The notes beneath the pieces are model-generated. The model saw only the letters and a program-made list of their open reading frames with translations. It had not been told where the DNA came from and ran no database searches. A stretch of 64,000 nt of DNA from Pseudomonas sp. RIT288 (GTDB lineage Bacteria; Pseudomonadota; Gammaproteobacteria; Pseudomonadales; Pseudomonadaceae). A program made the translations under genes and the position numbers. This document shows positions 16,950-28,384 of this stretch, in pieces (within the stretch, counting starts at the first letter, position 1; each line of letters starts with the position of its first letter). The stretch is taken from contig NZ_JFYN01000001.1 of the NCBI RefSeq assembly GCF_000631985.1, positions 496,001-560,000 on the forward strand, in the 5' to 3' direction.

Positions 16950-17825
16950 TTACGGCTGCGACTGCGGTTGAACCGCGGCCGGATCAAGCGGCTGATAAGG
17001 TTGCAGAACGGTGTCACGCTGTTCGCCCAGGACCCAGGCAAAGCCCGAATACATCACCACCAGGCAGACCAACGTGAACAGCACCACCATCCACGCCGGC
17101 ACGATGCGCACCAGGTTGCGGCGCTGATCGTTGAGGCCTTCCCAGTGCGGCGACAACTCGCGCGGCACGTCGCCACGCAACTGACGGATCTGCCGGTACA
17201 GGGCGTCGCGGATGCCTTCAAGTTCGAGCATGCCACGCGCCTGCACGCGGTACTTGCCCTCGAAACCGAGGGACAGGCACAGGTACATCAGCTCAAGCAT
17301 CGGCAGGTGTTTGACCGGGTTCTTCGACAGGCGATCAAGCAGTTGGAAGAACTTCTCGCCACCGAAGGTTTCGTTGTGGAAGCTGCTGAGCAGGCTCATC
17401 TGCGACCACTCGCTTTCATTACCCCACGGCGTGGTCACGACAGCTTCGTCGACCACGGTGCAGAGTACGTAACGGGCGGCCATCACCTGGCTGCTTTCGG
17501 CGCCGTTGTGCAACGCGCGCACTTCAAACAGCTTGAGCCCGGCGGTCAGGCGCTCGTTGAGCGCGTAGAGGTCTTCGCGGGTTTCGCTGTGCTTGAGGCG
17601 CACCACTTCCGAAAGCAGTTCGGACGACGCCGCCACCAGCGAATTCAGGCTGATGTTGAACGCCTCCGCCGGGCGCAGGCGCGCGGCGTAGATCATCCGT
17701 TCTTCCAGTTGTTCGAAGCGCGGCGGCGCGGCGAAGTCGGTCAGCGGACTGGCTGCCGGTCCGTGGCCCTGACGATCGAGCAGGACGGTTTTGTCGTCCT
17801 GGTTGTAATCCGTTTCCTTGATCAT
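16950..17825 (-). CDS. tssL: T6SS inner-membrane protein TssL (DotU/IcmH)
   Basis: 291 residues. A cytoplasmic DotU domain (LNSLVAASSELLSEVVRLK, EFNxE-like surroundings, MLELMYLCLSLGFEGKYR) is followed by one tail membrane segment at about 246-270 (MVVLFTLVCLVVMYSGFAWV) and a short Pro/Gln-rich tail. No peptidoglycan-binding OmpA-like extension is present. It partners TssM and TssK. It sits 5 nt after tssK. Confidence 0.95.
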   Translation of the reverse strand: MIKETDYNQDDKTVLLDRQGHGPAASPLTDFAAPPRFEQLEERMIYAARLRPAEAFNISLNSLVAASSELLSEVVRLKHSETREDLYALNERLTAGLKLFEVRALHNGAESSQVMAARYVLCTVVDEAVVTTPWGNESEWSQMSLLSSFHNETFGGEKFFQLLDRLSKNPVKHLPMLELMYLCLSLGFEGKYRVQARGMLELEGIRDALYRQIRQLRGDVPRELSPHWEGLNDQRRNLVRIVPAWMVVLFTLVCLVVMYSGFAWVLGEQRDTVLQPYQPLDPAAVQPQSQP

Positions 17826-17830
17826 GGCGG

Positions 17831-19162
17831 TCAGTTCCTGATGGCCCAGAATTTCAGTTCAAGCTCGGCGAATTCGCCGGACACATGGAACGCGAAGCCG
17901 CCGGAGCGCTCGAGTTGCGCCAGGTCTTCGGAACTGAGTTCGAGGATGAAGTAGGTTTTGTTCGAGTGGAACGCGATCTGCCGCGGGGCCACCGGCAACG
18001 GTTTGACCTTGATCCCCGGCAAGTGCAGGTTGACCAGTTGGCGGATGCGCTCCACCGGGCCGACCTTGAGATGCGCCGGCAAGCGGTGGCGCAGTTCTTC
18101 GGAGTCGCAGTTGGCACTTGCCGCCAGCACGAACGACGCCGAGCCGAGCAGTTTGTGATCGTGCAACGGCGACACGATGATGCCGTACTGACGCGCCTGC
18201 AGGATCAGTTCGATGGCGTGCTGTTCGAGCACCATCGACAGCACCTGACGAATCGCTTCCATCAGTTTGCGGAAGCTCGCGCCCTGATCGGCGTGGGAGT
18301 AGCGGCTGTCCAGTCGCGGGCGTTTGCTGTCACTGGAGAAGGTCGCCAGATCGCCGAGCATGGTCAGCAGCGTGCGGTACAACTCTTCCGGGTGCACCTG
18401 CTCCAGACCGAGGTAATGGCGCAGCAACAGTTCGGTACGGTTGATCAGTTGCAGCATCATGAAGTCGCCGACTTCCGCGCCACCGACCTTGCCGTTGGAG
18501 CGAATCCGCTCGGCAATCGTGTCGCCACGGTGGTTGAGCATGCTGATGACTTCTTTGAGGCACGACAGCAGGTAACTGGAAGCGTGAGCCTGGATGTAGG
18601 TCGGCACGAAATCCGGGTCGAGGCTGATCACGCCGTCCGGCGTGGTGTCGAGCACGTCGCAGATCTTCAGCTTTACGTAGGCCTGATCGCTCTGCTGCTC
18701 GCCGAGCAACAGTTTGAAATCCGGGCGACCACAGCTGACCTGGCTGGCGGAATCATCGCCGGCGTTGGAGTCGGCCACTTCGGCGTCGTACGCGGTGTAA
18801 CGCGCAAGCACGTCGGACTGCTCCGGACGGCGCGCCTCGATGTGGTTACCGGTGACCAACGGCAGCGCCAGATAAATCGGCGTGTTGCCGGTGTTCGGCG
18901 GCACGTCCAGCGCCAGCGGCTCGGTGTTGCCGCCGAGTTCGAACAGGCTGCCGTCCGGCAGGATCCCCGAGGCGGCACTGATCACCAGTTTGCCCATGTT
19001 GAGGAACTGCAGGTCGATCTCCAGATTGAGAAAACCCCACGTGTAGCCACCCAGCAATTGGGTGCGGGTTTTCATCTGGTGATCGTAATAGCGATCGTTG
19101 TGCTGGAAGTGCTGCGGCCGCAGCAGCATGCCTTCCTGCCAAATGACTTTATGCGTATTCAT
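17831..19162 (-). CDS. tssK: T6SS baseplate protein TssK
   Basis: 443 residues, the family's usual length. The N-terminus (HKVIWQEGMLLRPQHFQ) is the signature of TssK, as are YTWGFLNLEID and the C-terminal region that contacts TssL/TssM. Trimers of TssK link the TssFG wedges to the membrane complex. It lies between tssJ and tssL, with a 2-nt gap to tssJ. Confidence 0.96.
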   Translation of the reverse strand: MNTHKVIWQEGMLLRPQHFQHNDRYYDHQMKTRTQLLGGYTWGFLNLEIDLQFLNMGKLVISAASGILPDGSLFELGGNTEPLALDVPPNTGNTPIYLALPLVTGNHIEARRPEQSDVLARYTAYDAEVADSNAGDDSASQVSCGRPDFKLLLGEQQSDQAYVKLKICDVLDTTPDGVISLDPDFVPTYIQAHASSYLLSCLKEVISMLNHRGDTIAERIRSNGKVGGAEVGDFMMLQLINRTELLLRHYLGLEQVHPEELYRTLLTMLGDLATFSSDSKRPRLDSRYSHADQGASFRKLMEAIRQVLSMVLEQHAIELILQARQYGIIVSPLHDHKLLGSASFVLAASANCDSEELRHRLPAHLKVGPVERIRQLVNLHLPGIKVKPLPVAPRQIAFHSNKTYFILELSSEDLAQLERSGGFAFHVSGEFAELELKFWAIRN

Positions 19163-19164
19163 GT

Positions 19165-19674
19165 TCAGTCATCCGCCTTGGCGAGCGCTTCATGGGTGTT
19201 GCGGATCCCGGCCTGATCCAGGGTCAGATCGGCCTCGGTCAGCTCCAGCGGGGTGACCTGAACGGTGTAGCGCCACTTGGTTTCCGGCAGATCACGGTAG
19301 GCGGCGAGAACGCCGACGTAGCGGCTGCCCTCCTCCACGCTCAGCTTCATTTCCACGGTTTCACCCGGGCGCAGTTCGAGTTCTTCGCTGGCCACCAGAT
19401 CCGGGTTGAGGGATTCCTTGGCTCGCTCGTAGAGGCTGAAGAAATCAGCGTTCTCGAAGGTCACCGGGTGCTTGAGTTCGAACAGGCGCACCACGATCGG
19501 CGAAGGACGGCCGTTGAGGTCCGGGTTGAGCTGATCGCTGCCGGTCAGTTTCAGGTTGATCTTGGTCACTTTCGAGTACGGCGACAGCGACGAGCAACCG
19601 GCGAGCAGCACCAGCACGGTGAGCGCAGTCAGCGTCTTGAAAAAAGCGGTCGAGCGGCGAGACATGCGCATCAT
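19165..19674 (-). CDS. tssJ: T6SS outer-membrane lipoprotein TssJ
   Basis: 169 residues from ATG 19674 (ATGA overlap with fha); ATG 19665 is also possible. A lipoprotein signal ends in the lipobox LLAGC with Cys27. The mature part is the small beta-sandwich of TssJ (NLKLTGSDQLNPDLNGRPSP, VVRLFELK, FENADFFSLYE). It anchors the TssM periplasmic domain to the outer membrane. This corresponds to lip2/hsiJ-region genes in HSI-II. Confidence 0.94.
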   Translation of the reverse strand: MMRMSRRSTAFFKTLTALTVLVLLAGCSSLSPYSKVTKINLKLTGSDQLNPDLNGRPSPIVVRLFELKHPVTFENADFFSLYERAKESLNPDLVASEELELRPGETVEMKLSVEEGSRYVGVLAAYRDLPETKWRYTVQVTPLELTEADLTLDQAGIRNTHEALAKADD

Positions 19675-20864
19675 CCTTGGTGGTCGGTGTGGAGGGTGGA
19701 GATCAGGCGGATCTGTTCTTCGTAGGCCTGGGCGAAGTCGCGGGCCAGCAGACGCTCGCTCCAGTCATCGTCCTGACGCAGGGCCTGGTGGTACCGGCCG
19801 AACGCTCTCCAGCGTCCGCCCGAGGTGGCGATCAACGGCTTGTTGTCGCGCTCGAAACGCAGGGTCAGTTGTTCCGGCGAGAAGTGCTCCAGCGTGCCGC
19901 GCACGGCAGCGCGGCTGGCGGTGAGCAAGGCCACTTGATGCGCCTGCAGATCGCGGAATGCACGGGAAATCGCCTGCTCCGACGGCAAGTGACCGGGCTT
20001 GTGCGGCTGCAACAGAATCTCCAGCGCTTCGCTCGGATCGACGGCGAATTTCAGCGGGTTCTTGTTGGTGCCTTGCACGGTGGTCTGGGCCAGACGCAGC
20101 TCGTTTTTCAGCTCCGAACGAGTGCGCAGGCTCTGCTGCAGTCCGCCGATGCTCTGCCGCAGCAGACGCGCGGCGTTGAGTGCCAGCGCTTCGCGCTCAT
20201 CGTGGCTGAGGCCTTTGACATCCACACCCAGTGCCGCGCCGAAATGCTCCCAGAAACCCTCGCTCTGACGCTCGACGACCCTCGGGGCCGGAGCAGGCTC
20301 GGGTTCAACCGGCGCGACCAGCTCGGGCACCATCAGGCTTTCCATGTCGATTCGCGCATAGTCGGCGCGCTGACGGGAATCCTCGGGCTTGGCGGTCGGC
20401 GCCAACAGTTCGTCGATTTCCGAATAGACGCGCTCCTGCTGTTCGATCGCGTTCAACGGATCGAGGTCGAGGAAGGCGTCGTCCGGAATGATGCTGCCGG
20501 CGGCACGCGGCCGGCCGACTTCACCGTCGAAGGTCGCCGGGTCACGCACCAGCCGCGCACGAATCTCGAAGTCGCCGAGCACGTAGGTGCTGCCGTGCTC
20601 GATGCGCACCGGTTCGCCCTTGTGCAGGCGTGCACCGCTGTCGCCGTCCTGAACCCCGTTGCTGCTGGTGTCGGTGAGGAAAAACGTGCCTTCGCGGTAG
20701 CTGACAATCGCGTGATGATTGGACAGATGGCGCTTGCGGTCAGGAATGATCCAGTCGCAGTCCTCACCCCGTCCGATCACGCCGCCGGCCTGTTTGAAGG
20801 TCTTCTGGCACAACTCGGTGGGCACGAACTGCTTGGTGTTCAGCATTTCGAAAACCAATTCCAT
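19671..20864 (-). CDS. tagH: T6SS-associated FHA-domain protein (TagH/Fha)
   Basis: 397 residues. Residues about 25-100 form an FHA domain with the phosphothreonine-binding pattern GRGEDCDW (Arg32), RHLSNHHA, and TDTSSNGV (Asn69). The C-terminal region of about 200 residues matches the T6SS-specific FHA C-terminal domain (VDVKGLSHDEREALALNAARL-like text, FSPEQLTLRFER). It is expected to read a phosphorylation made by the Stk1-like kinase of the same operon. It starts a run of genes with very short gaps or overlaps down to stk1. Confidence 0.93.
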   Translation of the reverse strand: MELVFEMLNTKQFVPTELCQKTFKQAGGVIGRGEDCDWIIPDRKRHLSNHHAIVSYREGTFFLTDTSSNGVQDGDSGARLHKGEPVRIEHGSTYVLGDFEIRARLVRDPATFDGEVGRPRAAGSIIPDDAFLDLDPLNAIEQQERVYSEIDELLAPTAKPEDSRQRADYARIDMESLMVPELVAPVEPEPAPAPRVVERQSEGFWEHFGAALGVDVKGLSHDEREALALNAARLLRQSIGGLQQSLRTRSELKNELRLAQTTVQGTNKNPLKFAVDPSEALEILLQPHKPGHLPSEQAISRAFRDLQAHQVALLTASRAAVRGTLEHFSPEQLTLRFERDNKPLIATSGGRWRAFGRYHQALRQDDDWSERLLARDFAQAYEEQIRLISTLHTDHQG

Positions 20865-20882
20865 GTTTGATGCTCCTTGCGG

Positions 20883-21023
20883 TCACTTGCCGCGATTGAC
20901 CGCTTGCGGATCACCCAACGGGCGATAGTCGTTGTCGTTGAATTTGTAATTGCCGCTACAGCCGCCAAGGCCGCATAGAACGACGAGGGTCAGCAGGACA
21001 GCGTGCCAGTGACGAACAGACAT
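20883..21023 (-). CDS. 46-residue T6SS-locus lipoprotein (position of HSI-II OrfX)
   Basis: A short frame from ATG 21023, with GGAG 8 nt upstream, encodes 46 residues. A signal sequence with the lipobox CGLGGC places the lipidated Cys at residue 22, leaving only about 25 mature residues (SGNYKFNDNDYRPLGDPQAV). It occupies the slot between sfa and fha where HSI-II of P. aeruginosa has a small unnamed gene. Function is unknown; outer-membrane attachment is inferred from the lipobox. Confidence 0.75.
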   Translation of the reverse strand: MSVRHWHAVLLTLVVLCGLGGCSGNYKFNDNDYRPLGDPQAVNRGK

Positions 21024-21173
21024 CAGAGGGTCTCCAGGGGTAGACAAAGCACAAAGCGCCGACCCTTGCGGGCGGCGCTGAAATTAATTCCTTGAGTGGT
21101 CTCGAAGGCTCTACATCGGGGCCCTGAGCCAGACCACCGAGGCGTACGCACCTCCTGTGGCAAGTGAGCAATT

Positions 21174-21305
21174 TGTGGCGAGGGGACTTGTCCCCGATGG
21201 GCTGCGAAGCAGCCCCAAAACCTGATTACCGGTTCTTTCAGGAGAACCGCGTTTGCTGGATTACGGCTGCTGCGCGGCCGATCGGGGATAAATCCCCTCG
21301 CCACA
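21174..21305. repeat. MITE-like intergenic inverted repeat
   Basis: Perfect 13-nt outer arms (TGTGGCGAGGGGA at 21174-21186 and its complement at 21293-21305) are followed inward by near-complementary stretches around TCCCCGAT/ATCGGGGA. A secondary hairpin (GGGCTGCGAAGCAGCCC) lies inside. This is typical of short non-coding repeats of fluorescent pseudomonads. It lies in the 333-nt gap between the small lipoprotein gene and sfa. No other gene was seen in the gap. Confidence 0.7.
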
Positions 21306-21356
21306 GAGAAGCCCTTCAAGACAGGAGTTGTGCAAACGGCAAGAGCCAGGTTCAGA

Positions 21357-22877
<1,521 letters not shown>

Positions 22878-22887
22878 CACACCCACC

Positions 22888-25545
22888 TCAGGCGAACTCG
22901 CACGTCACGCTGGCGTTGCCGTCGAGCGTGGCGTGCACACGCTTGAGGCTTTCACCGGTGGCCATCGCATCGAGCAAGCGGTCGGCCACCAGCGGCAGCA
23001 CATGCTGATCGAGCAGATGGTCGATCAGGCGCGCGCCGCTTTCGCTTTGCGTGCAGCGCTCGGACAGATGATCGACGAGGTTCTGGCACCAGCTGAAATC
23101 CAGCTGACGACGGTTCAGGCGCTCGCCGAGACGACCGAGTTTGATCTCGATCAGCTCGCGCAGCACCGGGCCGCCGACCGGGTAGTAAGGCACCACTTTC
23201 ATCCGCGCCAGCAGCGCCGGTTTGAAGTGCTTGCTCAGCACCGGGCGAATCGTCTCTTCGAGCAGCTCGGCGGTCGGGCGGGCTCCGTCTTCGCAGAGAT
23301 CGCTGATCTTGTCGCTGCCCAGGTTCGAGGTCATCAGGATCAAGGTGTTGCGGAAGTCGATCTCGCGACCTTCGCCGTCGTTGGCCACACCCTTGTCGAA
23401 GATTTGGTAGAACAGGTTGAGTACATCCGGGTCGGCCTTTTCGACCTCATCGAGCAGCACCACCGAGTAGGGCTTCTGGCGCACCGCTTCGGTGAGCATG
23501 CCGCCCTCGCCGTAACCAACGTAGCCCGGTGGCGCACCGATCAGACGCGATACGGTGTGCTTCTCCTGGAATTCGGACATGTTGATGGTGGTGATGAAAC
23601 GGTCGCCGCCGTACAGCAGGTCAGCCAGGGCCAGCGCGGTTTCGGTCTTGCCGACGCCGCTCGGGCCAACCAGCAGGAACACGCCGACCGGTGCGTCAGG
23701 CTTGTTCAGGCCGGCGGCAGTGGCGCGCATCGAGCGATCCAGTGCGTGCACGGCTTGTTCCTGACCACGGATGCGCGTGCGCAGGTCGGTGGCGAAACTG
23801 GCGACCTTGGCGTTGTGTTCGCGGGCCAGTTGCGCCAGCGGCACGCCGGTCCAGGCGCTGATCACTTCGGCCACCAGACGCGGGCAGACTTCGAAGCTGA
23901 CCAGACGTTCTTTGACTTGAGCAGCGGTCAGGGCGCTATGGGTCTGGTTGAGTTCGGCTTCCAGCGCTTCGACGCTCTGGCCCTCCTCGACCTCGGCGGC
24001 GATGGTTTCGATCACGGTACCTTCGGCGTCTTCTTCAACGCTGACAGTCGGCTCGACGGCGGCAACTTCGCGGGCCTTGGCCAGTTGCTGGCGCAGTTCC
24101 AGCAGGCGCTCGGCCAGTTGTTTCTGTTCGGTCCACAGGCTTTCCAGCGCGACCATTTCGCTTTCCGCTTCGTCCAGTCGCGCTTCCAGCGCATCCAGCG
24201 CTTCGTGGTCGATCAGCAGGCCGGCCTCGGCATCGCGGCGCAGAGCCTGACGTTGACGGCCACCTTCGGCCAGTTCGCCACGCAGGCGTTCGAGGCTTTC
24301 CGGGGCAGCCGCGAGGCTGATGCGCACGCGGGCACACGCGGTGTCGAGGACGTCGACGGCTTTGTCCGGCAGCTGGCGACCGGCCAGATAACGCGCGGAC
24401 AGCTCAGCAGCGGAGACCACCGCGTCATCCCGCAGGTAGATGCCGTGGCTCTTCTCGTAGACCTGCGCCAGACCACGGAGGATGGTCACCGCTTCGCTGA
24501 CGGTCGGTTCGTGCAACTGCACCGGTTGGAAACGACGGGCCAGCGCCGGGTCTTTCTCGAAGTATTTCTTGTACTCAGCCCAAGTGGTCGCAGCGATGGT
24601 GCGCAGTTCACCACGGGCCAGCGCCGGTTTCAGCAGGTTGGCCGCGTCGGAACCACCGGCATTGCCGCCCGCGCCGATCAGGGTGTGGGCTTCGTCGATG
24701 AACAGGATGATCGGTTTCGGCGAGGCTTTGACTTCGTCGATCACGCCTTTGAGACGACGCTCGAATTCACCTTTGACGCTGGCGCCGGCCTGCAGCAGGC
24801 CCATGTCCAGCGACAGCAGTTCAACGCCCTTGAGCACCTGCGGCACTTCACCGGCAGCGATGCGCGAGGCCAGGCCTTCGACGATGGCGGTCTTACCCAC
24901 GCCGGCCTCACCCACGACGATCGGGTTGTTCTTGCGGCGACGGGCGAGGATGTCGACCATCTGCCGGATCGCGCCATCGCGGCACAGCACCGGGTCGAGT
25001 TTGCCGTCGCGCGCCTGCTGGGTCAGGTTGTGGGTGAAGCGCTGCAGCAGCGATTCGCCCTGCGCCGCCGGCTTGCCGTTGGCCGCCGGTTGCTCCTGTT
25101 GCGACAGGGCGAATTCCTTCAAACGATCGATGTTCAGCTTGGCGAGCAGCGGCTGGTAACGGCTGCCGGCGTAGCGCATCGGGTTGCGCAGCAGCGCGAG
25201 GATCAGCGCAGCGTCTTCGACCTGGGTCTGACCCAGTTCGAGGTTCGCCACCAGCAGTGCGTCTTGCAGCCATTGCACCAGTTCCGGGGCGAACACCGGG
25301 TTGCGCGAGGCGCTGTGTTCAACGCGAGATTGCAGTGCGGCGCTCAGTTCACCGGCATCGACATCCGCATCCTGCAGCGCGCGCGACAGCAGGCCGTTCG
25401 GACGCTCCAGCAGACCCAGCAGCAGGTCTTCAACAAGGATCTTGCTGCCGCCACGGGCCACACAACGTTCGGCCGAACGTTCCAGGTCACGACGGGTTTC
25501 GGCGTCCAGCGCCTGGATGAGTTGTTGCAGGTCTACGTTGATCAT
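22888..25545 (-). CDS. clpV: T6SS sheath-recycling AAA+ ATPase ClpV (TssH)
   Basis: 885 residues. A Clp-N domain (1-150), first AAA module with Walker A GEAGVGKT (212-219) and FIDEAHTLIG, a coiled middle domain (about 400-560), and a second AAA module with GPSGVGKTE and a C-terminal D2-small domain are all present. ClpV unfolds contracted TssB/TssC sheath. It is 11 nt from tssG and overlaps the sfa ribosome site. Confidence 0.97.
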   Translation of the reverse strand: MINVDLQQLIQALDAETRRDLERSAERCVARGGSKILVEDLLLGLLERPNGLLSRALQDADVDAGELSAALQSRVEHSASRNPVFAPELVQWLQDALLVANLELGQTQVEDAALILALLRNPMRYAGSRYQPLLAKLNIDRLKEFALSQQEQPAANGKPAAQGESLLQRFTHNLTQQARDGKLDPVLCRDGAIRQMVDILARRRKNNPIVVGEAGVGKTAIVEGLASRIAAGEVPQVLKGVELLSLDMGLLQAGASVKGEFERRLKGVIDEVKASPKPIILFIDEAHTLIGAGGNAGGSDAANLLKPALARGELRTIAATTWAEYKKYFEKDPALARRFQPVQLHEPTVSEAVTILRGLAQVYEKSHGIYLRDDAVVSAAELSARYLAGRQLPDKAVDVLDTACARVRISLAAAPESLERLRGELAEGGRQRQALRRDAEAGLLIDHEALDALEARLDEAESEMVALESLWTEQKQLAERLLELRQQLAKAREVAAVEPTVSVEEDAEGTVIETIAAEVEEGQSVEALEAELNQTHSALTAAQVKERLVSFEVCPRLVAEVISAWTGVPLAQLAREHNAKVASFATDLRTRIRGQEQAVHALDRSMRATAAGLNKPDAPVGVFLLVGPSGVGKTETALALADLLYGGDRFITTINMSEFQEKHTVSRLIGAPPGYVGYGEGGMLTEAVRQKPYSVVLLDEVEKADPDVLNLFYQIFDKGVANDGEGREIDFRNTLILMTSNLGSDKISDLCEDGARPTAELLEETIRPVLSKHFKPALLARMKVVPYYPVGGPVLRELIEIKLGRLGERLNRRQLDFSWCQNLVDHLSERCTQSESGARLIDHLLDQHVLPLVADRLLDAMATGESLKRVHATLDGNASVTCEFA

Positions 25546-25556
25546 GGCTCACGTCC

Positions 25557-26564
25557 TTAATGAATTTTGCTGCCCAGGGTGACCACGCCGTCTGCTTTTT
25601 CGCAGCCCAGCCAACTGGTCCACCCCAGGCGACAGTCGTTCTTCTCACCAATGCGCAGTTCGCGGATTTCTTCCGGGCGCAGCACCAGGCGAATGTCGTA
25701 ATCGAGCGGGTCACGCAAGGTGAACCGCACCAGCGCGCACAGCGGCTGGTAACCGAAACCGATCGGCAGGAATTCGTGGAATCGCTCCCAGTCGAGTTCG
25801 GTGATGTGAATGCGGAATTTGCCGCTGCGGTCGCGCACCCGCTCGCCCAGCACCAGGTCTTCACCGAGCAGGCTGTTGGCGCGACCGAGGCGGTTGCGCT
25901 GCTCGTCGAGGATCTCCACGCGGCGCTCGATGCACTGCTCGATAACCAGGTCTTCGTGCTTGAAGTAATAACGCAGCACGGCTTCGATCAGCGCCGCCGA
26001 GTGCGCGCGCAAGCTGAGCAAACCGAGGTACGGCAGCAGGCGTTTCCAGTTCAGCTCCTTGGCCTTGCGGATCTCGTCGCCACCCAGACCGATCAGCGCG
26101 AACAGCTGCGAGGAGAACGGGTCGATCGCGCCGCTCTGGAAACTGGCGCGATAACGGTACTTGCGCCAGATCGGCAGCATCAGCCGTTGCAGGCGATGGT
26201 GGAACAGGTCGAGGAAGTTGCGCGTCGGGTTGCCGTCCTCGCTGTCGCCCAGCGCTTGTTCGCCATAGAACGCCGGCAGCGGCGAACCGGAGCCGACCAG
26301 CCCGATCAGGTTGAAACGCATGCGCGCGCGCATCTGCCCTTGCTCTTCGAAAAACTCCACGCGATCGACGTCGCTGCGCGGAAAGCCCAGGCTCGGGTTG
26401 GCCTGGAACTCCACCTGATCGTACAGATCGTCTTCGCTCAGGTACGGGTGCGCCTCGCGCAGCCGGTCGATCACCAGCAGCACGGCCTGAAACAGCGAGT
26501 ACTCGCGTATTACCTTGGTCAGCCCGCTTAAAGCAGGGGCTGCAGGCCCATACGTGGTGTCCAT
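25557..26564 (-). CDS. tssG: T6SS baseplate protein TssG
   Basis: 335 residues from ATG 26564, overlapping the end of tssF by 37 nt. It shows the family features YSLFQAVLLVIDRL, FQANPSLGFPRSDV, and NFLDLFHHRLQRL, then RYRASF. Length is usual for TssG. Two TssF and one TssG form each baseplate wedge. Confidence 0.95.
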   Translation of the reverse strand: MDTTYGPAAPALSGLTKVIREYSLFQAVLLVIDRLREAHPYLSEDDLYDQVEFQANPSLGFPRSDVDRVEFFEEQGQMRARMRFNLIGLVGSGSPLPAFYGEQALGDSEDGNPTRNFLDLFHHRLQRLMLPIWRKYRYRASFQSGAIDPFSSQLFALIGLGGDEIRKAKELNWKRLLPYLGLLSLRAHSAALIEAVLRYYFKHEDLVIEQCIERRVEILDEQRNRLGRANSLLGEDLVLGERVRDRSGKFRIHITELDWERFHEFLPIGFGYQPLCALVRFTLRDPLDYDIRLVLRPEEIRELRIGEKNDCRLGWTSWLGCEKADGVVTLGSKIH

Positions 26565-28315
26565 TGGTACACCTCTCCCTGTGTGCTTTTTACCCGCAGC
26601 TCGTGGTACGAATTGAGACTGGCGTAAAGCGCGAAAAACTCGTTAAGAACCGAAGCGAAAACGAACAGATCGCCTTCGCCGATATACCCTTCCGGGTCGA
26701 TGGTCAGTTCGGTGCGCAGACCACGTACCGGCAAGCCACGGTGCAGCCGGTCGACGTGGTGGTGCTTGATGTGCTTGAGGCCGCCGAGCAGGCGTTTGCT
26801 GACCTTCTCCGCGTGCTGGTCGTAGTAGCGCGGCAGGTCGTAGGTTTCGAGAATCACCTTCAACGCGTTGACGTCGGCCAGCGACAGATAGTTGAGCGAC
26901 ATGTTGCTGATCAGCTTCCACAGGAAGTCACGGTTCAGCGGCGGCGCAAAGCTCGACGTGGCCGGGGTGATGTTGCGGAAACTCAGGAACTCCGGCGTCT
27001 CTTCGCAGGCCATGCAGATGTCGCCGAGCTTGAGCTTGCGCGGCAGGTTCTGGTTGGTGCAGATCAGCTCGATCGACAGGGTTTCGTGGGCTTCGGTATG
27101 GCGGATGCCGAAGCTCAGGTAGGTGTCGAGGCCGTCGTGCAGCAACGAGGAACGCTGGCGGATGCTGTAATGCGGACGGCTGTTGGGTACGTCGAAACTC
27201 GGGTCGTGCTCGAACGATTCGAACGGCACGTACTCCTGATAACCGAGGCCGCCGGGCTTCCAGCCGGTGACGGTTTCCACCGAGAACACGCCGCAGTTTT
27301 CCAGATCGTATTCCGCCGGCAGCAGCAGGTATTCATCCTGTTTGCCGTCGAGGCGGATCGGCAGGGCGTCGTGCGCGAACAGGTTGGCAATCGGCGTGCA
27401 GAACAGCTTCACGTTATCCAGGGTCGGACGCATGCGCATGATCCCGCTCTTGCGGATATCGAAACGCAACTCCAGGCCGCGCATCTGCTTGAGCGTGTCT
27501 TCCGGCAGCGCCTTGAGGATGTCCAGACCGTTGACGTCGACGAACAGGAACTTGTCCTGGAAGGCGAAGTATTCCTGCAGGTAGCGATAGCCACGGAAGG
27601 TGTTCAACGGATACGGGATCAACGCTTCTTCTTCGGCAAAGCCCACCGGCTTGACCCGGTCACCCGGAATCTTGAACGCCATCGGCTTGCCCGCCACGCC
27701 ATCGATCGGCTTGCCGGCGCCGTCGAGCGGGATCAGCTCGATGCCTTCCAGGTTGCGCAGCAGGCTCAGATACAGCATCTGGCTGATGTAGCGTTCGCCG
27801 GCAAAGTGCAGGCGCAGTTTGCTCAACTCCAGCTCACCGAGATGACCGTCAGCGCTCATTTCCAGACGCAGGCTGAGCAGCGAACCATCGCCCTTCACCG
27901 AGTAGTTCAGCGCTGCCAGATCCAGCGGCAGCACTTCAGTCGGGTAGCAGGTGCGAAAGCGGCAGCGCACGTCTTCGATCGGCTTGCTTTCAATCGGCGT
28001 ATCGCGCTCGACCACCAGCGCAGGTCCGGAACGCTTCAGCGGATCAAACTGCAGAATGCTGAACGCCGGCAGCGGACGCATGTAGTTCGGCCACAGCAGT
28101 TGCATCAGCGAATGGCTGAGCTCCGGCAGTTCGTCATCGAGCTTCTGCCGCAGGCGCCCGGTGAGGAACGCAAAGCCTTCCAGCAACCGCTCCACATCCG
28201 GATCCCGCCCAGCCTGGCCCAGAAACGGCGCCAACGCCGGACTACGCTCGGCGAAACGGCGACCGAGTTGGCGCAGTGCGGTGAGTTCGCTTTGGTAGTA
28301 GTGGTTAAAGGACAC
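26528..28315 (-). CDS. tssF: T6SS baseplate protein TssF
   Basis: 595 residues with the family N-terminus (FNHYYQSELTALRQLGRRFA, ALAPFLGQAGRDPDVERLLE) and the conserved core (LLWPNYMRPLPAFSILQFDP). It should start the second half of the core operon here, because the PAAR cassette separates it from tssE. A 69-nt gap precedes it. Confidence 0.96.
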   Translation of the reverse strand: MSFNHYYQSELTALRQLGRRFAERSPALAPFLGQAGRDPDVERLLEGFAFLTGRLRQKLDDELPELSHSLMQLLWPNYMRPLPAFSILQFDPLKRSGPALVVERDTPIESKPIEDVRCRFRTCYPTEVLPLDLAALNYSVKGDGSLLSLRLEMSADGHLGELELSKLRLHFAGERYISQMLYLSLLRNLEGIELIPLDGAGKPIDGVAGKPMAFKIPGDRVKPVGFAEEEALIPYPLNTFRGYRYLQEYFAFQDKFLFVDVNGLDILKALPEDTLKQMRGLELRFDIRKSGIMRMRPTLDNVKLFCTPIANLFAHDALPIRLDGKQDEYLLLPAEYDLENCGVFSVETVTGWKPGGLGYQEYVPFESFEHDPSFDVPNSRPHYSIRQRSSLLHDGLDTYLSFGIRHTEAHETLSIELICTNQNLPRKLKLGDICMACEETPEFLSFRNITPATSSFAPPLNRDFLWKLISNMSLNYLSLADVNALKVILETYDLPRYYDQHAEKVSKRLLGGLKHIKHHHVDRLHRGLPVRGLRTELTIDPEGYIGEGDLFVFASVLNEFFALYASLNSYHELRVKSTQGEVYQWTPRMGLQPLL

Positions 28316-28384
28316 GGGTTACCTGCCTGGTAAAGGAACTCATGGAAATACCGACCTGTGGATTACGCTCGACACCCGACCTGG

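Noticed and set aside
13695..17954. A 1419-codon open frame on the plus strand
   Set aside because: It lies antisense to tssM and tssL, which are complete and family-typical. High-GC third positions keep the opposite frame open.
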